Positions 23,417-31,683 of a DNA stretch of 36,573 nucleotides are shown piece by piece. Every line of letters begins with the position of its first letter. Position 1 is the first letter of the stretch. The notes beneath the pieces were generated by a model. That model was not told the DNA's origin and searched no databases. It worked only from the letters and a program-made list of their open reading frames with translations. The position numbers were made by a program, and so were the translations under genes. The stretch comes from UBA288 sp964461885 (GTDB lineage: Archaea > Halobacteriota > Methanomicrobia > Methanomicrobiales > Methanospirillaceae), in NCBI GenBank assembly GCA_964461885.1, contig CAYWVY010000015.1, forward strand, positions 1-36,573. The letters are read 5' to 3'.

Positions 23417-24721
23417 TCAGGGAGAGCCCGCACGGGGAGAAAGGGCGGCGAGACGGCGGCGGACGGTTTCGGAGTCCGGGGAGGCCGGCGTGACCGTCTC
23501 GGGGGTCAGGCGGTTGCCCGCGAGCCGGCCCGCGACCCGGATCTCGTCGCCCATCCGGAACTCGCCGGACGCGAGCTGGTACCGGTCGGTCCCGTCGTCG
23601 ATGAAGAGGCCGGCGGGCGTGGCGAGGACCGTCCCCTCGATCTCGACCGCGATCTCGTCGGCCGCCGAGAGCACGACCACGGTGGACCAGCCGGCCGAGA
23701 CCTCGAGGTCGCCGTACCGGCCGGGTTTCGCGGTGGCGCCGTAGACCTCGACCTCGTCACCGACGGCGAGTGGCAGGAGGGCGTGATCGCCCCAGAGGAC
23801 GACCGGGGCTGTGCCCGACGGGTCAACAAGCGCGAGGTTCCGGACCCACGAGGGCTCGCCCGAGCGGGCCACGAACTGGCGCGGGGGCTGGAGTGAGGCG
23901 ACGGCGCCCCGGACCGAGACCGTGCCCTCGCCGGGCAGGGCGCCGAGCGGCGTGGTCGGGACCTCGATCGCATCGTCGATCGCCTCGACGGTCGAGCCCT
24001 CGTCGACCGAGTACTCGGTCCGGTCCGTCCTGCGGGAGGGCTGGGCGTTCGCCACGCGGACCGCGTCACCGGGCCCGACGCCCTCGAACAGGCCGGGCTG
24101 CCAGGCCACGAGCCGGAAGACCCCGTCGGCGTTCCCGACGAGCGCCTCGGTCATCTCGCCGGGCGTCCCGTCGCGGCGCATGAAGGCCCGGGGGGGCCGG
24201 ACGGTCAGCACGCAGACCCTCAGCTCGACCGCGGCGCGGTCGACGGCCGGGCCCGCGCCCCCGTCAGGCGGGGGGCGGCAGTCGACCTCGCACCCGGCCT
24301 TCTGGAGGGCGAGCGCGGTCACGTCGCCGCGGCGGCGCGGCGAGGGGCGGGCGATCACCTCGAGGACCTCGCCGACCGCGATCTCGGCCACCGCGTCCGC
24401 CTTCTCGTCGAAAAGGGCCATCTCGACCCGACCGGTCTCGTCGCCGAGGGTCACGGTCGCGATCCGGCCCTCCTCGCCGTCGGCCCGGACGAAGGTCCGC
24501 GGCTCGGAGACGGCGAGCACCCGGCCGAAGAAGCAGACAAGGCTCCCGCCGGAGAAGAGATCCTGGACCTTGCGGTGGGCCCGCCCGAGGTCGCCGACCA
24601 CGAGCATCGCGGCCGTCGGCTCGTCCACGAGCCCGCCGCAGGCTTCGGCCTTGGCCTCCACCCGTTCCTCGAACTCCGCCTCGGCGATGAGGTCGTCGAC
24701 GAGCGCGTAGTGGAAGCGCAT
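23417..24721 (-). CDS. Replication protein A-like multi-OB single-stranded DNA-binding protein
   Basis: 434 residues. Likely single-stranded DNA-binding protein of the archaeal RPA41/RPA large-subunit group. Four OB-fold segments can be read: about 60-150 (FFGRVLAVSEPRTFVR then ATVTLGDETGRVEM), 165-250 (VLTVRPPRAFMRRDG, VFRLVAWQ), 270-355 (GAVASLQPPRQFVARSG, PVVLWGD) and a shorter one at about 362-420 (GTVLATPAGLFIDDG). The 'RxFxRxDG...V..L.D..G.....W/LF' pattern repeats in each. No zinc finger is seen, unlike several archaeal RPAs. The N-terminal 55 residues are acidic and helical. It starts three bases after the lysA stop, so it is the last gene of a dapL-lysA operon. Confidence 0.9.
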   Translation of the reverse strand: MRFHYALVDDLIAEAEFEERVEAKAEACGGLVDEPTAAMLVVGDLGRAHRKVQDLFSGGSLVCFFGRVLAVSEPRTFVRADGEEGRIATVTLGDETGRVEMALFDEKADAVAEIAVGEVLEVIARPSPRRRGDVTALALQKAGCEVDCRPPPDGGAGPAVDRAAVELRVCVLTVRPPRAFMRRDGTPGEMTEALVGNADGVFRLVAWQPGLFEGVGPGDAVRVANAQPSRRTDRTEYSVDEGSTVEAIDDAIEVPTTPLGALPGEGTVSVRGAVASLQPPRQFVARSGEPSWVRNLALVDPSGTAPVVLWGDHALLPLAVGDEVEVYGATAKPGRYGDLEVSAGWSTVVVLSAADEIAVEIEGTVLATPAGLFIDDGTDRYQLASGEFRMGDEIRVAGRLAGNRLTPETVTPASPDSETVRRRLAALSPRAGSP

Positions 24722-24724
24722 GGC

Positions 24725-26014
24725 TCAGAGCCAGGGCGGCGTGGCCAGCGTCCCGGTCAGGTCGTCGATCGTCTCGGCCCGCCGCATGAGCGCCCGGTCC
24801 GGGCCGCGCACGAGGAGTTCCGCGGCCCTCGTGCGGGCGTTGTACTGCGATGCCATGGCAAAGCCATACGCGCCCGCATCCAGGACGGCGACGAGGTCGC
24901 CATCCCGCACCGCGGGCAGGGGCCTATCGGCGGCGAGGATGTCGCCGGACTCGCAGATCGGGCCCGCGATCGTGTACGTCCCGGCGGAGGCTTCGGCCGC
25001 GCGGTTCGCGACCACGACCTCGTGGTACGAGTCGTACATGGCCGGCCGGATCAGCTGGTTGAACCCGGCGTCGACGTTGACGAAGGAGCGGTGCGCGTGC
25101 TTCACGGAGTTGACCCGCGTCAGCAGCACGGTCGAGTCCGCGACGAGCGAGCGGCCCGGCTCGACCCAGAGCGCGGGCCGGATGCCGAGCGCGTCCACGC
25201 CCTCAACGAAGACCGGCATCACCGCGTCCGCGTACTCGCGGGGCGACGGCGCGACCTCCTCGTCGTGGCGGTACGGGATCCCGAGCCCGCCGCCGAGGTT
25301 GAGGAACGCGAGCTCGGCGCCGAGGGCCGTCACCTCGCCCGCGAGCCGGACCATCACCCGCGCGGCCTCGACGAACGGCGGGAGGGCGAGGATCTGCGAG
25401 CCGATGTGGCAGTGGAGCCCGACCGGCCGGACGTGGGCGCAGGCGAGGGCCGCGCGATAGGCATCGACCACCTCACCGTGGGGGATGCCGAACTTGGACG
25501 AGGCCAGGCCGGTCGCGATCTTGGGGTGGGTCGGGACCTCGAGTGCGGGGTTGACGCGGAACGAGGCCTCGGCCGTCACGCCGAGCGCTCCCGCGACCTC
25601 GTCGAGGGCCCGGAGCTCGTCCGTCGAGTCGAGCGAGACGCGGATGCCGCGCTCGACCGCGAGCCGGAGGTCCTCGCGCGACTTCGAGGAGCCGTTGAAG
25701 AGGAGGCGCGCGGGGTCCATGCCGGCCTGGAGAGCGAGCGCGATCTCGCCGGCGGAAAAGACGTCGGCCCCGGCCCCCTCGGACGCGAGGATCCGGAGGA
25801 GGGCGAGGTTGCCGTTCGCCTTTGCCGCGTACAGCACCTGGACCCGGTCGTAGTGGGCCACGAGGGCGTCGCGGTACTCGCGGTACCGGGCCCGGACCCG
25901 CTCCTCGTCCGTGACGTAGAGGGGCGTGCCGTACTCGGCCGCGAGCGCGACCGTGTCGTTCTCGCCGATGAAGAGGTGGCCGTTCCGGACCGAGAGGTGC
26001 GACGGCAGGTTCAT
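24725..26014 (-). CDS. lysA: Diaminopimelate decarboxylase
   Basis: 429 residues. It decarboxylates meso-diaminopimelate to lysine, with PLP. Fold type III barrel: PLP lysine Lys65 in YAAKANGN; the HCHIGSQ motif (His and Gly binding the cofactor phosphate); LNLGGGLGIPY; EPGRSLVADS; and the CESGD catalytic Cys motif near the C-terminal end. The start is ATG 26014, which overlaps the dapL stop (ATGA); MNLPSHLSVRNGHLFIG is a typical archaeal LysA beginning. The very long upstream open frame is antisense-like, low-complexity and overlaps dapL. With DapL it gives the last steps of the aminotransferase route to lysine. An epimerase (dapF) is not in this window. Confidence 0.97.
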   Translation of the reverse strand: MNLPSHLSVRNGHLFIGENDTVALAAEYGTPLYVTDEERVRARYREYRDALVAHYDRVQVLYAAKANGNLALLRILASEGAGADVFSAGEIALALQAGMDPARLLFNGSSKSREDLRLAVERGIRVSLDSTDELRALDEVAGALGVTAEASFRVNPALEVPTHPKIATGLASSKFGIPHGEVVDAYRAALACAHVRPVGLHCHIGSQILALPPFVEAARVMVRLAGEVTALGAELAFLNLGGGLGIPYRHDEEVAPSPREYADAVMPVFVEGVDALGIRPALWVEPGRSLVADSTVLLTRVNSVKHAHRSFVNVDAGFNQLIRPAMYDSYHEVVVANRAAEASAGTYTIAGPICESGDILAADRPLPAVRDGDLVAVLDAGAYGFAMASQYNARTRAAELLVRGPDRALMRRAETIDDLTGTLATPPWL

Positions 26015-27156
26015 GCGAGCGCCTCCATGCGGGCGAGCGCCTCCCGAATCCGGTCCACGGGCCGGGTCAGGGCGAACCGGACGTAGCCCTCGCCGTGCGC
26101 GCCGAAGCCGACGCCGGGGGTCGCGACGATCGCTGCCTCGTCGAGGAGCCGGGCCGCAAACGCCATCGAGTCCTCGACCGGGAGCCAGACGTAGAAGGTC
26201 GCCTTCGGGGCCGCGACGTCGTACCCGAGGGACCGGAGGCCCGTGACGAGGACGTCGCGCCGCTCCTGGTAGACCCGGCAGGCGTCGGCGACGCAGTCCT
26301 GGGGGCCCGAGAGGGCCGCGATGCCCGCGTGCTGGACCGCGTCGAAGACCCCCGAGTCCACGTTCGTCTTGACTCGCCCGAGCCCGGCGAGGATCTCCGG
26401 GTTGCCGACGGCCATCCCGATCCGCCAGCCGGTCATGTTGTAGGTCTTGGAGAGCGAGTGCATCTCGACCCCCACCTCCATGGCGCCATCCGTCTCGAGG
26501 AAAGAGGGGGCGCGGTACCCGTCGTAGGTGATCTCGGAGTAGGCGTTGTCCGAGACGACGACGACTTCGTGCTCGCGGGCGAAGGCGACGACCTCGTGGT
26601 AGAACGAGGGGGGCGCGACGGCAGCGGTCGGGTTGTTCGGGTAGTTGACGAAGAGGAGCTTGGCCCGTCGGGCGACGCCCGCCGGGACTGCATCGAGGTC
26701 GGGCAGAAAGCCGTTTCCGGCCTCGAGAGGGAGCTCGTGGAGGACGCCCTCGGCGAAGAGGGTCGAGGTCCGGTAGACCGGGTACCCCGGGCTCGGGGCG
26801 AGGACGACGTCGCCGGGGTTCACGAACGCCTCGGGGACGTGGGCGATCCCGTCCTTGGAGCCCATCAGGGCAAGCACCTCCGTCGCCGGGTCGAGCTCGA
26901 CCCCGAAGCGGCGGGCATACCAGCCCGCGGCCGCCTCGCGGAACGCGGGCATGCCCGCGTACGACGGGTAGTGGTGATTCGCCGGGTCGTGGGCTGCGGC
27001 GCAGAGCGCCTCGACCACGTGCGGCGGCGTCGGGAGGTCGGGGTCCCCGACCCCAAGGTCGATGATATCCGCACCGGACCGGGCCTTCTCGGCTTTCATC
27101 GCGTCGATCCTGGCGAAGAGGTACGGGGGGAGAGAGCTGAGCCGGTCGGCGTACAT
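26011..27156 (-). CDS. dapL: LL-diaminopimelate aminotransferase
   Basis: 381 residues. It converts tetrahydrodipicolinate directly to LL-diaminopimelate with glutamate, bypassing the acylated dap route; this variant is common in methanogens. Class I aminotransferase signs: IIDLGVGDPDLPTPP, SKDGIAH, NYPNNPTAAV (171-180) and the PLP lysine Lys237 in SLSKTYNMTGWRIG. The start is ATG 27156, with a TATA-like box about 30 bases upstream and no obvious Shine-Dalgarno sequence, so probably leaderless. The stop overlaps the lysA start. A broad-specificity aspartate/alanine-type aminotransferase would look similar, but the lysA overlap favours DapL. Confidence 0.94.
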   Translation of the reverse strand: MYADRLSSLPPYLFARIDAMKAEKARSGADIIDLGVGDPDLPTPPHVVEALCAAAHDPANHHYPSYAGMPAFREAAAGWYARRFGVELDPATEVLALMGSKDGIAHVPEAFVNPGDVVLAPSPGYPVYRTSTLFAEGVLHELPLEAGNGFLPDLDAVPAGVARRAKLLFVNYPNNPTAAVAPPSFYHEVVAFAREHEVVVVSDNAYSEITYDGYRAPSFLETDGAMEVGVEMHSLSKTYNMTGWRIGMAVGNPEILAGLGRVKTNVDSGVFDAVQHAGIAALSGPQDCVADACRVYQERRDVLVTGLRSLGYDVAAPKATFYVWLPVEDSMAFAARLLDEAAIVATPGVGFGAHGEGYVRFALTRPVDRIREALARMEALA

Positions 27157-27181
27157 GCGACCGATCTATTGGCCCGGCCCC

Positions 27182-27190
27182 ATCTTTAAC
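27182..27190 (-). promoter_or_regulatory. TATA-like box of the dapL-lysA-RPA operon
   Basis: Minus-strand sequence GTTAAAGAT, centred about 30 bases before the dapL ATG, within the 44-base gap behind the ABC ATPase gene. Predicts a leaderless operon transcript. Confidence 0.5.
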
Positions 27191-27200
27191 CTGAGGACGG

Positions 27201-27989
27201 TCAGTACCCGGTCGCGTAGTACCAGCCGTTCTCGGAGACCAGCCGAACGGACACGCCAAAGAGCCCGCCGATCCGCGCGTCGGTCAGGACCGAGTCCTTG
27301 GGGCCGTCCGCGGCGATCCGGCCGTCCCGCATCAGCACGATCCGTTCGCACTCGGGGATGATGTCGTGGAGCTGGTGGGTCACAACGATGACGGCCGTGC
27401 CAGCCCGGGCCACCTCGCGCAGGGTCTGGCGGAGGGTGTGGAGGGCCGCCAGGTCCAGGCTGTTGGTCGGCTCGTCGAGCAGGAGCGCGGCCGGGTCGTG
27501 GACCAGGGCGCGGCCGATCAGGAAGCGGCGGGCCTCGCCCGAGGAGAGGGAGGCCATCGGCCGGTCGACGAGGTGCCCGATCCCGAGGAAGCGGCAGATC
27601 TCGTCGGCCTTCGCGACCATGGCGTCCGTGACGACGTGGTTGAAGAGGCCGATCGAGGAGAAGAAGCCCGAGAGGACGACCTCGCGCCCGGAGACGTCCC
27701 GGGCGTACGCCTGCTGGAGGTCGTTCGAGACGACCCCGATCGCGCTCCGCAGGTCGAAGACGTCCCAGGTCGACTGCCCCCGACAGGCGAAGACGGTCCC
27801 CTCGCGCCGGACCGGGTAGAACTCGCGGAGCACGGTCCGGATCAGGGTCGACTTCCCGGCGCCGTTCGGCCCGAGGATGGCGAGGTGCTCGCCCTCGTCG
27901 AGCCGGAGCGAGACCGCGTCGAGGACGACCCGGCCGCCGCGGACGACCGTGACGTCGCGAAACTCGAGGAGGGGCGGCCGGCCGGTCAT
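27201..27989 (-). CDS. Stand-alone ABC ATPase
   Basis: 262 residues. Walker A GPNGAGKST, Walker B ALLLDEPTNSLD, H-loop VVTHQ; the signature motif is LSSGEARR in place of the usual LSGGQ, as in YlmA/ModF-like ATPases. The insert after the Q-loop (VFDLRSAIGVVSNDLQQAYARD) also fits that group. No permease or binding protein is nearby, so it may be a stand-alone regulator or pair with a distant permease. The C-terminus WYYATGY is typical of this subgroup. The start ATG 27989 overlaps the nitroreductase stop (ATGA), so the two are co-transcribed. Upstream codons in frame lie antisense to the nitroreductase and were discarded. Confidence 0.9.
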   Translation of the reverse strand: MTGRPPLLEFRDVTVVRGGRVVLDAVSLRLDEGEHLAILGPNGAGKSTLIRTVLREFYPVRREGTVFACRGQSTWDVFDLRSAIGVVSNDLQQAYARDVSGREVVLSGFFSSIGLFNHVVTDAMVAKADEICRFLGIGHLVDRPMASLSSGEARRFLIGRALVHDPAALLLDEPTNSLDLAALHTLRQTLREVARAGTAVIVVTHQLHDIIPECERIVLMRDGRIAADGPKDSVLTDARIGGLFGVSVRLVSENGWYYATGY

Positions 27990-28798
27990 CGCCACTCGAG
28001 CGCGAGCGGCCTTCGCCCGGGGACGCGGGACGGCGCGAACCGCGGGTAGCCGCACATCAGCGCGTAGGCGGGCACGCGGCCCGGCGGCAGGGCGAGCGCC
28101 GACCTGAGGGGCTCCCAGCGGGCGGCCGCGAACATCAAAAAGCCGGCCCAGCAGGTGCCGAGGCCGTGGGCCGGGGCGATCGCGTCGACCCAGGTGAGGG
28201 CGATGATGCCGTCCACGAGCGCGGATGGGTCCGGGACGTGGGCCACGACCAGGTGGGGCGCGCCCAGGCAGACCGGGTCCCGCCCCCCGTCCCACGCCGC
28301 GATCATCGGCGCGAAGACGGCCGGCGGCATCAGCGGGGCGTCGGCCGCCGTTTCGTGTCGCATCCAGTCGACGGCGAGGTCGGCGAGGCGGCGCACCTCG
28401 GCCGGGTCGTGGACGACGAGCCACCCGACGGGCTGGCGGTTGCCGGCCGAGGGGGCGTACCGGGCGACGTCGAGGACCGCCTCGAGCGTCTCGCGCGGGA
28501 CGGGTTGGTCCGTGTACCGCCGGACCGACCGGCGCGACTTCAGGTACCGGCCGAGCGCGTCGGGCGACAGGGCGCCCGTCCCGCCGCCGCCCCCGATCCC
28601 GGTCCCGCCCCGGTGCGCGAGCGCGCCGGACGGGCAGTAGGCCTCGCAGTGGCCGCAGTCGATGCAGAACGGCTCCCGCTCCGGGACGGCTGCGGGGACG
28701 TCGCCGGGGGCGCCGTCAGCGATGACGCCGACCGGGCAGACTGCGGCGCAGACGCCGCACGCGGTGCACTCCTCCGGGTCGATGGTGATGGTGTCCAT
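27986..28798 (-). CDS. Nitroreductase-family flavoprotein with N-terminal 2x[4Fe-4S] ferredoxin domain
   Basis: 270 residues. The N-terminal ferredoxin domain has two full CxxCxxC...CP clusters (CTACGVCAAVCP and CIDCGHCEAYCP). After a Gly-rich linker (GGTGIGGGGG), a nitroreductase/FMN domain begins at RRSVRRYTDQPVP, with APSAGNRQP (FMN contact) and HGLGTCWAGF near the middle. This fusion is common in anaerobes and passes electrons from ferredoxin to an FMN-bound substrate that is usually unknown. The start ATG 28798 is fixed by GGAGATCACC directly before it. A TATA-like box (CATTTATCGG, about 28841-28850) lies about 48 bases upstream. It shares a 178-base divergent region with the histidine kinase gene. 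Confidence 0.93.
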   Translation of the reverse strand: MDTITIDPEECTACGVCAAVCPVGVIADGAPGDVPAAVPEREPFCIDCGHCEAYCPSGALAHRGGTGIGGGGGTGALSPDALGRYLKSRRSVRRYTDQPVPRETLEAVLDVARYAPSAGNRQPVGWLVVHDPAEVRRLADLAVDWMRHETAADAPLMPPAVFAPMIAAWDGGRDPVCLGAPHLVVAHVPDPSALVDGIIALTWVDAIAPAHGLGTCWAGFLMFAAARWEPLRSALALPPGRVPAYALMCGYPRFAPSRVPGRRPLALEWR

Positions 28799-28976
28799 GG
28801 TGATCTCCTCGCGGACTCGCTTGATGGTGGGCAGCCCTCGCCGATAAATGGACCTGCCGCCCCGCCCGGGAGCCGAGAGGCCCCACGGGGCCGCGGCGGG
28901 CCTCTGCCATGCAGATATGCAAGGCCAAACCAATGGACTAATATCCCGAACGGCGCATGCGTATTCAATAAATACT
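28799..28976. promoter_or_regulatory. Divergent promoter region of nitroreductase and histidine kinase genes
   Basis: For the minus strand, ATTTATCGG at about 28841-28850 is a TATA candidate, followed by GGAG before the ATG. For the plus strand, ACTAATATCC (28938-28947) lies about 34 bases before the kinase ATG at 28977. An AT-rich stretch, ttcaataaatact, abuts the start. An eight-base palindrome CGCATGCG lies between them. Confidence 0.45.
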
Positions 28977-30719
28977 ATGCTCGCCCTGCACTCCCTCCTC
29001 CTCCTCGTCTCGGCCCTGCTGATCGGCGTCCTGTCCGCGTACGCGTGGCACCGCCGGTCGGCCAGCCCGGTCACGGGGTACGCCGCCTGCTTCCTGGCGG
29101 CGATCGCCCTCTACGTCGGGGGATACTCGATGGAGCTCGGGGCGACGGACCTCGGATCGGTCCTCTTCTGGGTCCGCGTGGAGTACCTGGGGATCGCGGT
29201 CGTCCCCCCCCTGGTGATCGGCATGGTGCTCGAGTACACCGGGCAGGGCCGGTACCTCACCCGGCCGTTCCTGGCCGCGCTCTTCGCCGTCCCGGCGGTC
29301 ACCCTCGTCCTGGTGATGGCCATGCACCCGCTCCATTACGCCACGGTCGGGCTCGACGTCGCCGGGGCCGTGCCCCGGTTCACCTTCGGAGCGGGGCCGT
29401 GGTACTACGTGAACGCGCTCTACGCCCTGGTCGCCGAGATGGCCGCGGTCGCCCTGCTCGTCCTGGCCTCGTTCCGGTCGGCCCACGCCATCTACCGGCA
29501 GCAGATCCTGATCCTGCTGATCGGCGCGGTCATCCCGATCGCGGCCCACATCGCCTACCTCGCCGGGCTCTCGCCCGTCCCGCGCATCGACCTGACCCCG
29601 TTCGCCCTCCCCGTCACGGCGGCGGCCTTCACGGTCGGCGTCGTCCTCTACCAGCTCTTCGACCTCGCCCCGGCGGCCCACTCGATGGTCTTCGAGCGGA
29701 TCCCGATCGGCGTCCTCGTCGTGAACGGCCACGGGCAGGTGGTCGAGGCGAACCCGGCCGCGACCGAGCTGCTCGGGCTCGACAGCCGCTCCCCGGTCGG
29801 GCTGCCGCTCGAGGAGGCCGCGCAACGCTTCCCCGCCCTGCCCGGGGCCGTGGGGACGGCAGGGGAGACCGAGGTGCACGACCCGGGCCGCACCCGCACG
29901 GCCGTGGTCTCGACGGCCCCCCTCGCCGACGGGCCGAACAGTACCGGCGGCACGGTCGTGCTGATCCGCGACGTCACCCTCCACCGCTCCGCCGAGCAGT
30001 CGCTCGCGCAGAAGACCGCGGACCTCGAGGCCGCGAACCGGCGCCTCTCGCTCCTCGCCACGTTCACGCGGCACGATCTCGCGAACCACCTGGTCGCGCT
30101 CGAGGGCTACCTCTCCCTGCTCCGCGAGGAGCCGCGGGGCCCGTCCGCCCCCGGGCTGATCGAGCGGCTCGCCGCGGCCGTCGGCCGGGTCCGCGTCCTC
30201 TCGGCCTTCATGAGCGACTACCCCGCCATCGGCGTGCAGCCCCCGCTCTGGCTCGAGCTCCGGGCCACGGCCGGCCGGGCCGCCCGGGGAGTCGGCCTCG
30301 ACGAGATCGCCCTCGACAACCGCCTCCCGGAGGTCGCCGTGCTCGCCGACCCCCTGCTCGAACGGGTCTTCGCGGCCCTGATCGAGAACGCGGCCCGCCA
30401 CGGCGGCGGCGCCACCCGGGTCCTGCTCACGGCCGAGGAGACCGACGACGCCGTGGTCCTGGTCGTCGAGGACGACGGGGCCGGGGTGCCGTGGGCCGAC
30501 AAGGAGCGGATCTTCGAGCGCGGGTTCGGCCGGAACACGGGCCTCGGCCTCTTCCTCGCCCGCGAGATCCTCGGGAGCATGGAGATGACCATCGCCGAGA
30601 CCGGGCTGCCCGGCCACGGGGCCCGGTTCGAGATCCGGGTCCCCGCCGCGCGGGTCCGGCCCGCCCCCGGCTCCGGGCGCGAGGCGGGCGGGCTCGCGGT
30701 CGCCATGCAGCGGCTCTGA
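28977..30719 (+). CDS. Sensor histidine kinase with N-terminal 7TM, PAS and ATPase domains
   Basis: 580 residues. Seven hydrophobic helices (about 4-225) match the HisKA_7TM type sensor, an integral membrane input found in methanogens and bacteria. A PAS domain (about 233-335, starting RIPIGVLVVNGHGQVVEANP) and a short coiled coil follow. The phospho-acceptor is His366 in TRHDLANHL. The ATPase domain shows an N-box at Asn471 (LIENAARHGG), DDGAGVP (499-505) and GLGLFLAREIL (522-532). The kinase looks active. No response regulator is nearby, so it is an orphan. The start at ATG 28977 gives a typical first TM helix; upstream codons in frame are in the divergent promoter region. Confidence 0.93.
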   Translation: MLALHSLLLLVSALLIGVLSAYAWHRRSASPVTGYAACFLAAIALYVGGYSMELGATDLGSVLFWVRVEYLGIAVVPPLVIGMVLEYTGQGRYLTRPFLAALFAVPAVTLVLVMAMHPLHYATVGLDVAGAVPRFTFGAGPWYYVNALYALVAEMAAVALLVLASFRSAHAIYRQQILILLIGAVIPIAAHIAYLAGLSPVPRIDLTPFALPVTAAAFTVGVVLYQLFDLAPAAHSMVFERIPIGVLVVNGHGQVVEANPAATELLGLDSRSPVGLPLEEAAQRFPALPGAVGTAGETEVHDPGRTRTAVVSTAPLADGPNSTGGTVVLIRDVTLHRSAEQSLAQKTADLEAANRRLSLLATFTRHDLANHLVALEGYLSLLREEPRGPSAPGLIERLAAAVGRVRVLSAFMSDYPAIGVQPPLWLELRATAGRAARGVGLDEIALDNRLPEVAVLADPLLERVFAALIENAARHGGGATRVLLTAEETDDAVVLVVEDDGAGVPWADKERIFERGFGRNTGLGLFLAREILGSMEMTIAETGLPGHGARFEIRVPAARVRPAPGSGREAGGLAVAMQRL

Positions 30720-30772
30720 AGGCGGCACCGCCCCGGCGGAAGCGTTATGCGGCGCCAAAGCGACGGGCAGGC

Positions 30773-31246
30773 ATGGACGAGATCGTGCGGATCGAACGGT
30801 TCTTCGAGGAGTACGCGGGGCAGTTCGCCCGGGCGCTCGCCGACCCGCCCGAGGTCGACGCCGGGGCGACGGCCGCAGCCTTCGCCGACTGCTTCGTCGA
30901 GGCCGGCCCGCGGGGTGTCCACTGCGGGAAGAACGACGACGCGTTCCAAGCGCAGATCCCGCAGGGGTACGCGTTCTACCGGGGGATCGGCGTCCGGTCC
31001 ATGAGCGTGGCCTCGCTCGCCCCGAGCCAGCTCGACGAGCGGCACTGGGGCGTGCGCGTGGGCTGGTCCGCGGCGTACGACACGGGGGAGCGGGCCGGGA
31101 CGGTCGAGTTCGAGGTGTTCTACTTCCTGCAGATGACCGGCGACGGGCCGAAGATCTTCGCGTATATCACGGGCGACGAGGAGGGGGAGCTGCGCCGGCT
31201 CGGGCTGGTCGGCGAGCCGGGTCGGGGAGGGCCATCCGGGGGATAG
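30773..31246 (+). CDS. NTF2/SnoaL-like protein of unknown function
   Basis: 157 residues. The composition (helix IERFFEEYAGQFARAL, then curved beta strands WGVRVGWSAAYDTG, VEFEVFYFLQM, PKIFAYITGDEEG) fits a cone-shaped NTF2-like fold, often a binding or small-molecule enzyme domain. No catalytic residues can be named. The start at ATG 30773 follows a weak TATA-like element (cgttatgc, about 30742-30749). It follows the kinase gene by 53 bases. The last 127 bases overlap the tail of the convergent GNAT gene. The final residues (GEPGRGGPSGG) look unstructured. Confidence 0.8.
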   Translation: MDEIVRIERFFEEYAGQFARALADPPEVDAGATAAAFADCFVEAGPRGVHCGKNDDAFQAQIPQGYAFYRGIGVRSMSVASLAPSQLDERHWGVRVGWSAAYDTGERAGTVEFEVFYFLQMTGDGPKIFAYITGDEEGELRRLGLVGEPGRGGPSGG

Positions 31247-31683
31247 GCCAAGTACCCCGTCTTGACGCCCGCCCGGAAGCCGGCCTTCGCGTAGAGCCGG
31301 TGGACGCCCGGGTCCGTGCGGCCCGTGAGCAGCATCACCTTGTAGCAGCCCCACGCCCAGGCGAACGCGAGGACGTGCCCGAGCAGGGCGGTCGCGTGCC
31401 CGCGGTTCCTGCGATCCCGCCCGGTCACCACGTTCTCGACCAGGCCGAACGGCCGGGCGCCGCGCGAGAGGTTCGGCAGCACGAAGAGGACGCAGGACGA
31501 GACGGGCTCGCCCTCGGCCTCGGCGAGGAAGAGGTGCGCGCCGGGGTGGGCGGCGAGGGCCCGTTCGGCGGCGGCGCGGGCGGCAGGGTCGGCCGGCTCG
31601 TCGCCGTCGTTCAGGTCGGCGTAGAGCGCGTGGACCGCCGGGAGGTCGGACGGCAGGGCCTCGCGGACTGTCGTGCCGGTCAT
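31120..31683 (-). CDS. GNAT-family N-acetyltransferase
   Basis: 187 residues. An acetyl-CoA dependent acetyltransferase of unknown substrate. GNAT fold: VREALPSDLPAVHALY at the N-terminus, HLFLAEAEGEPVSSCVL (beta strands 2-3), VENVVTGRDRRNRGHATALL (motif A with the Q/RxxGxG/A acetyl-CoA loop) and LYAKAGFR (motif B). The domain ends near residue 148 (GYLAYPPDG). The remaining 40 residues are Pro/Ser-rich and antisense to the end of the NTF2-like gene, so they may be a non-functional read-through tail. The start ATG 31683 overlaps the methyltransferase stop (ATGA). It is the second gene of a two-gene operon. Confidence 0.9.
   Translation of the reverse strand: MTGTTVREALPSDLPAVHALYADLNDGDEPADPAARAAAERALAAHPGAHLFLAEAEGEPVSSCVLFVLPNLSRGARPFGLVENVVTGRDRRNRGHATALLGHVLAFAWAWGCYKVMLLTGRTDPGVHRLYAKAGFRAGVKTGYLAYPPDGPPRPGSPTSPSRRSSPSSSPVIYAKIFGPSPVICRK

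Noticed and set aside
26015..27259. N-terminal extension of lysA by 415 codons
   Set aside because: It overlaps dapL in another frame on the same strand, and its translation is low-complexity. LysA homologues start at the ATG overlapping the dapL stop.
28166..30772. Long plus-strand open frame before the NTF2-like gene, through the nitroreductase and kinase region
   Set aside because: Arg/Pro/Gly-rich translation without any domain, antisense or out of frame to two well-supported genes. Only the part from ATG 30773 was kept.
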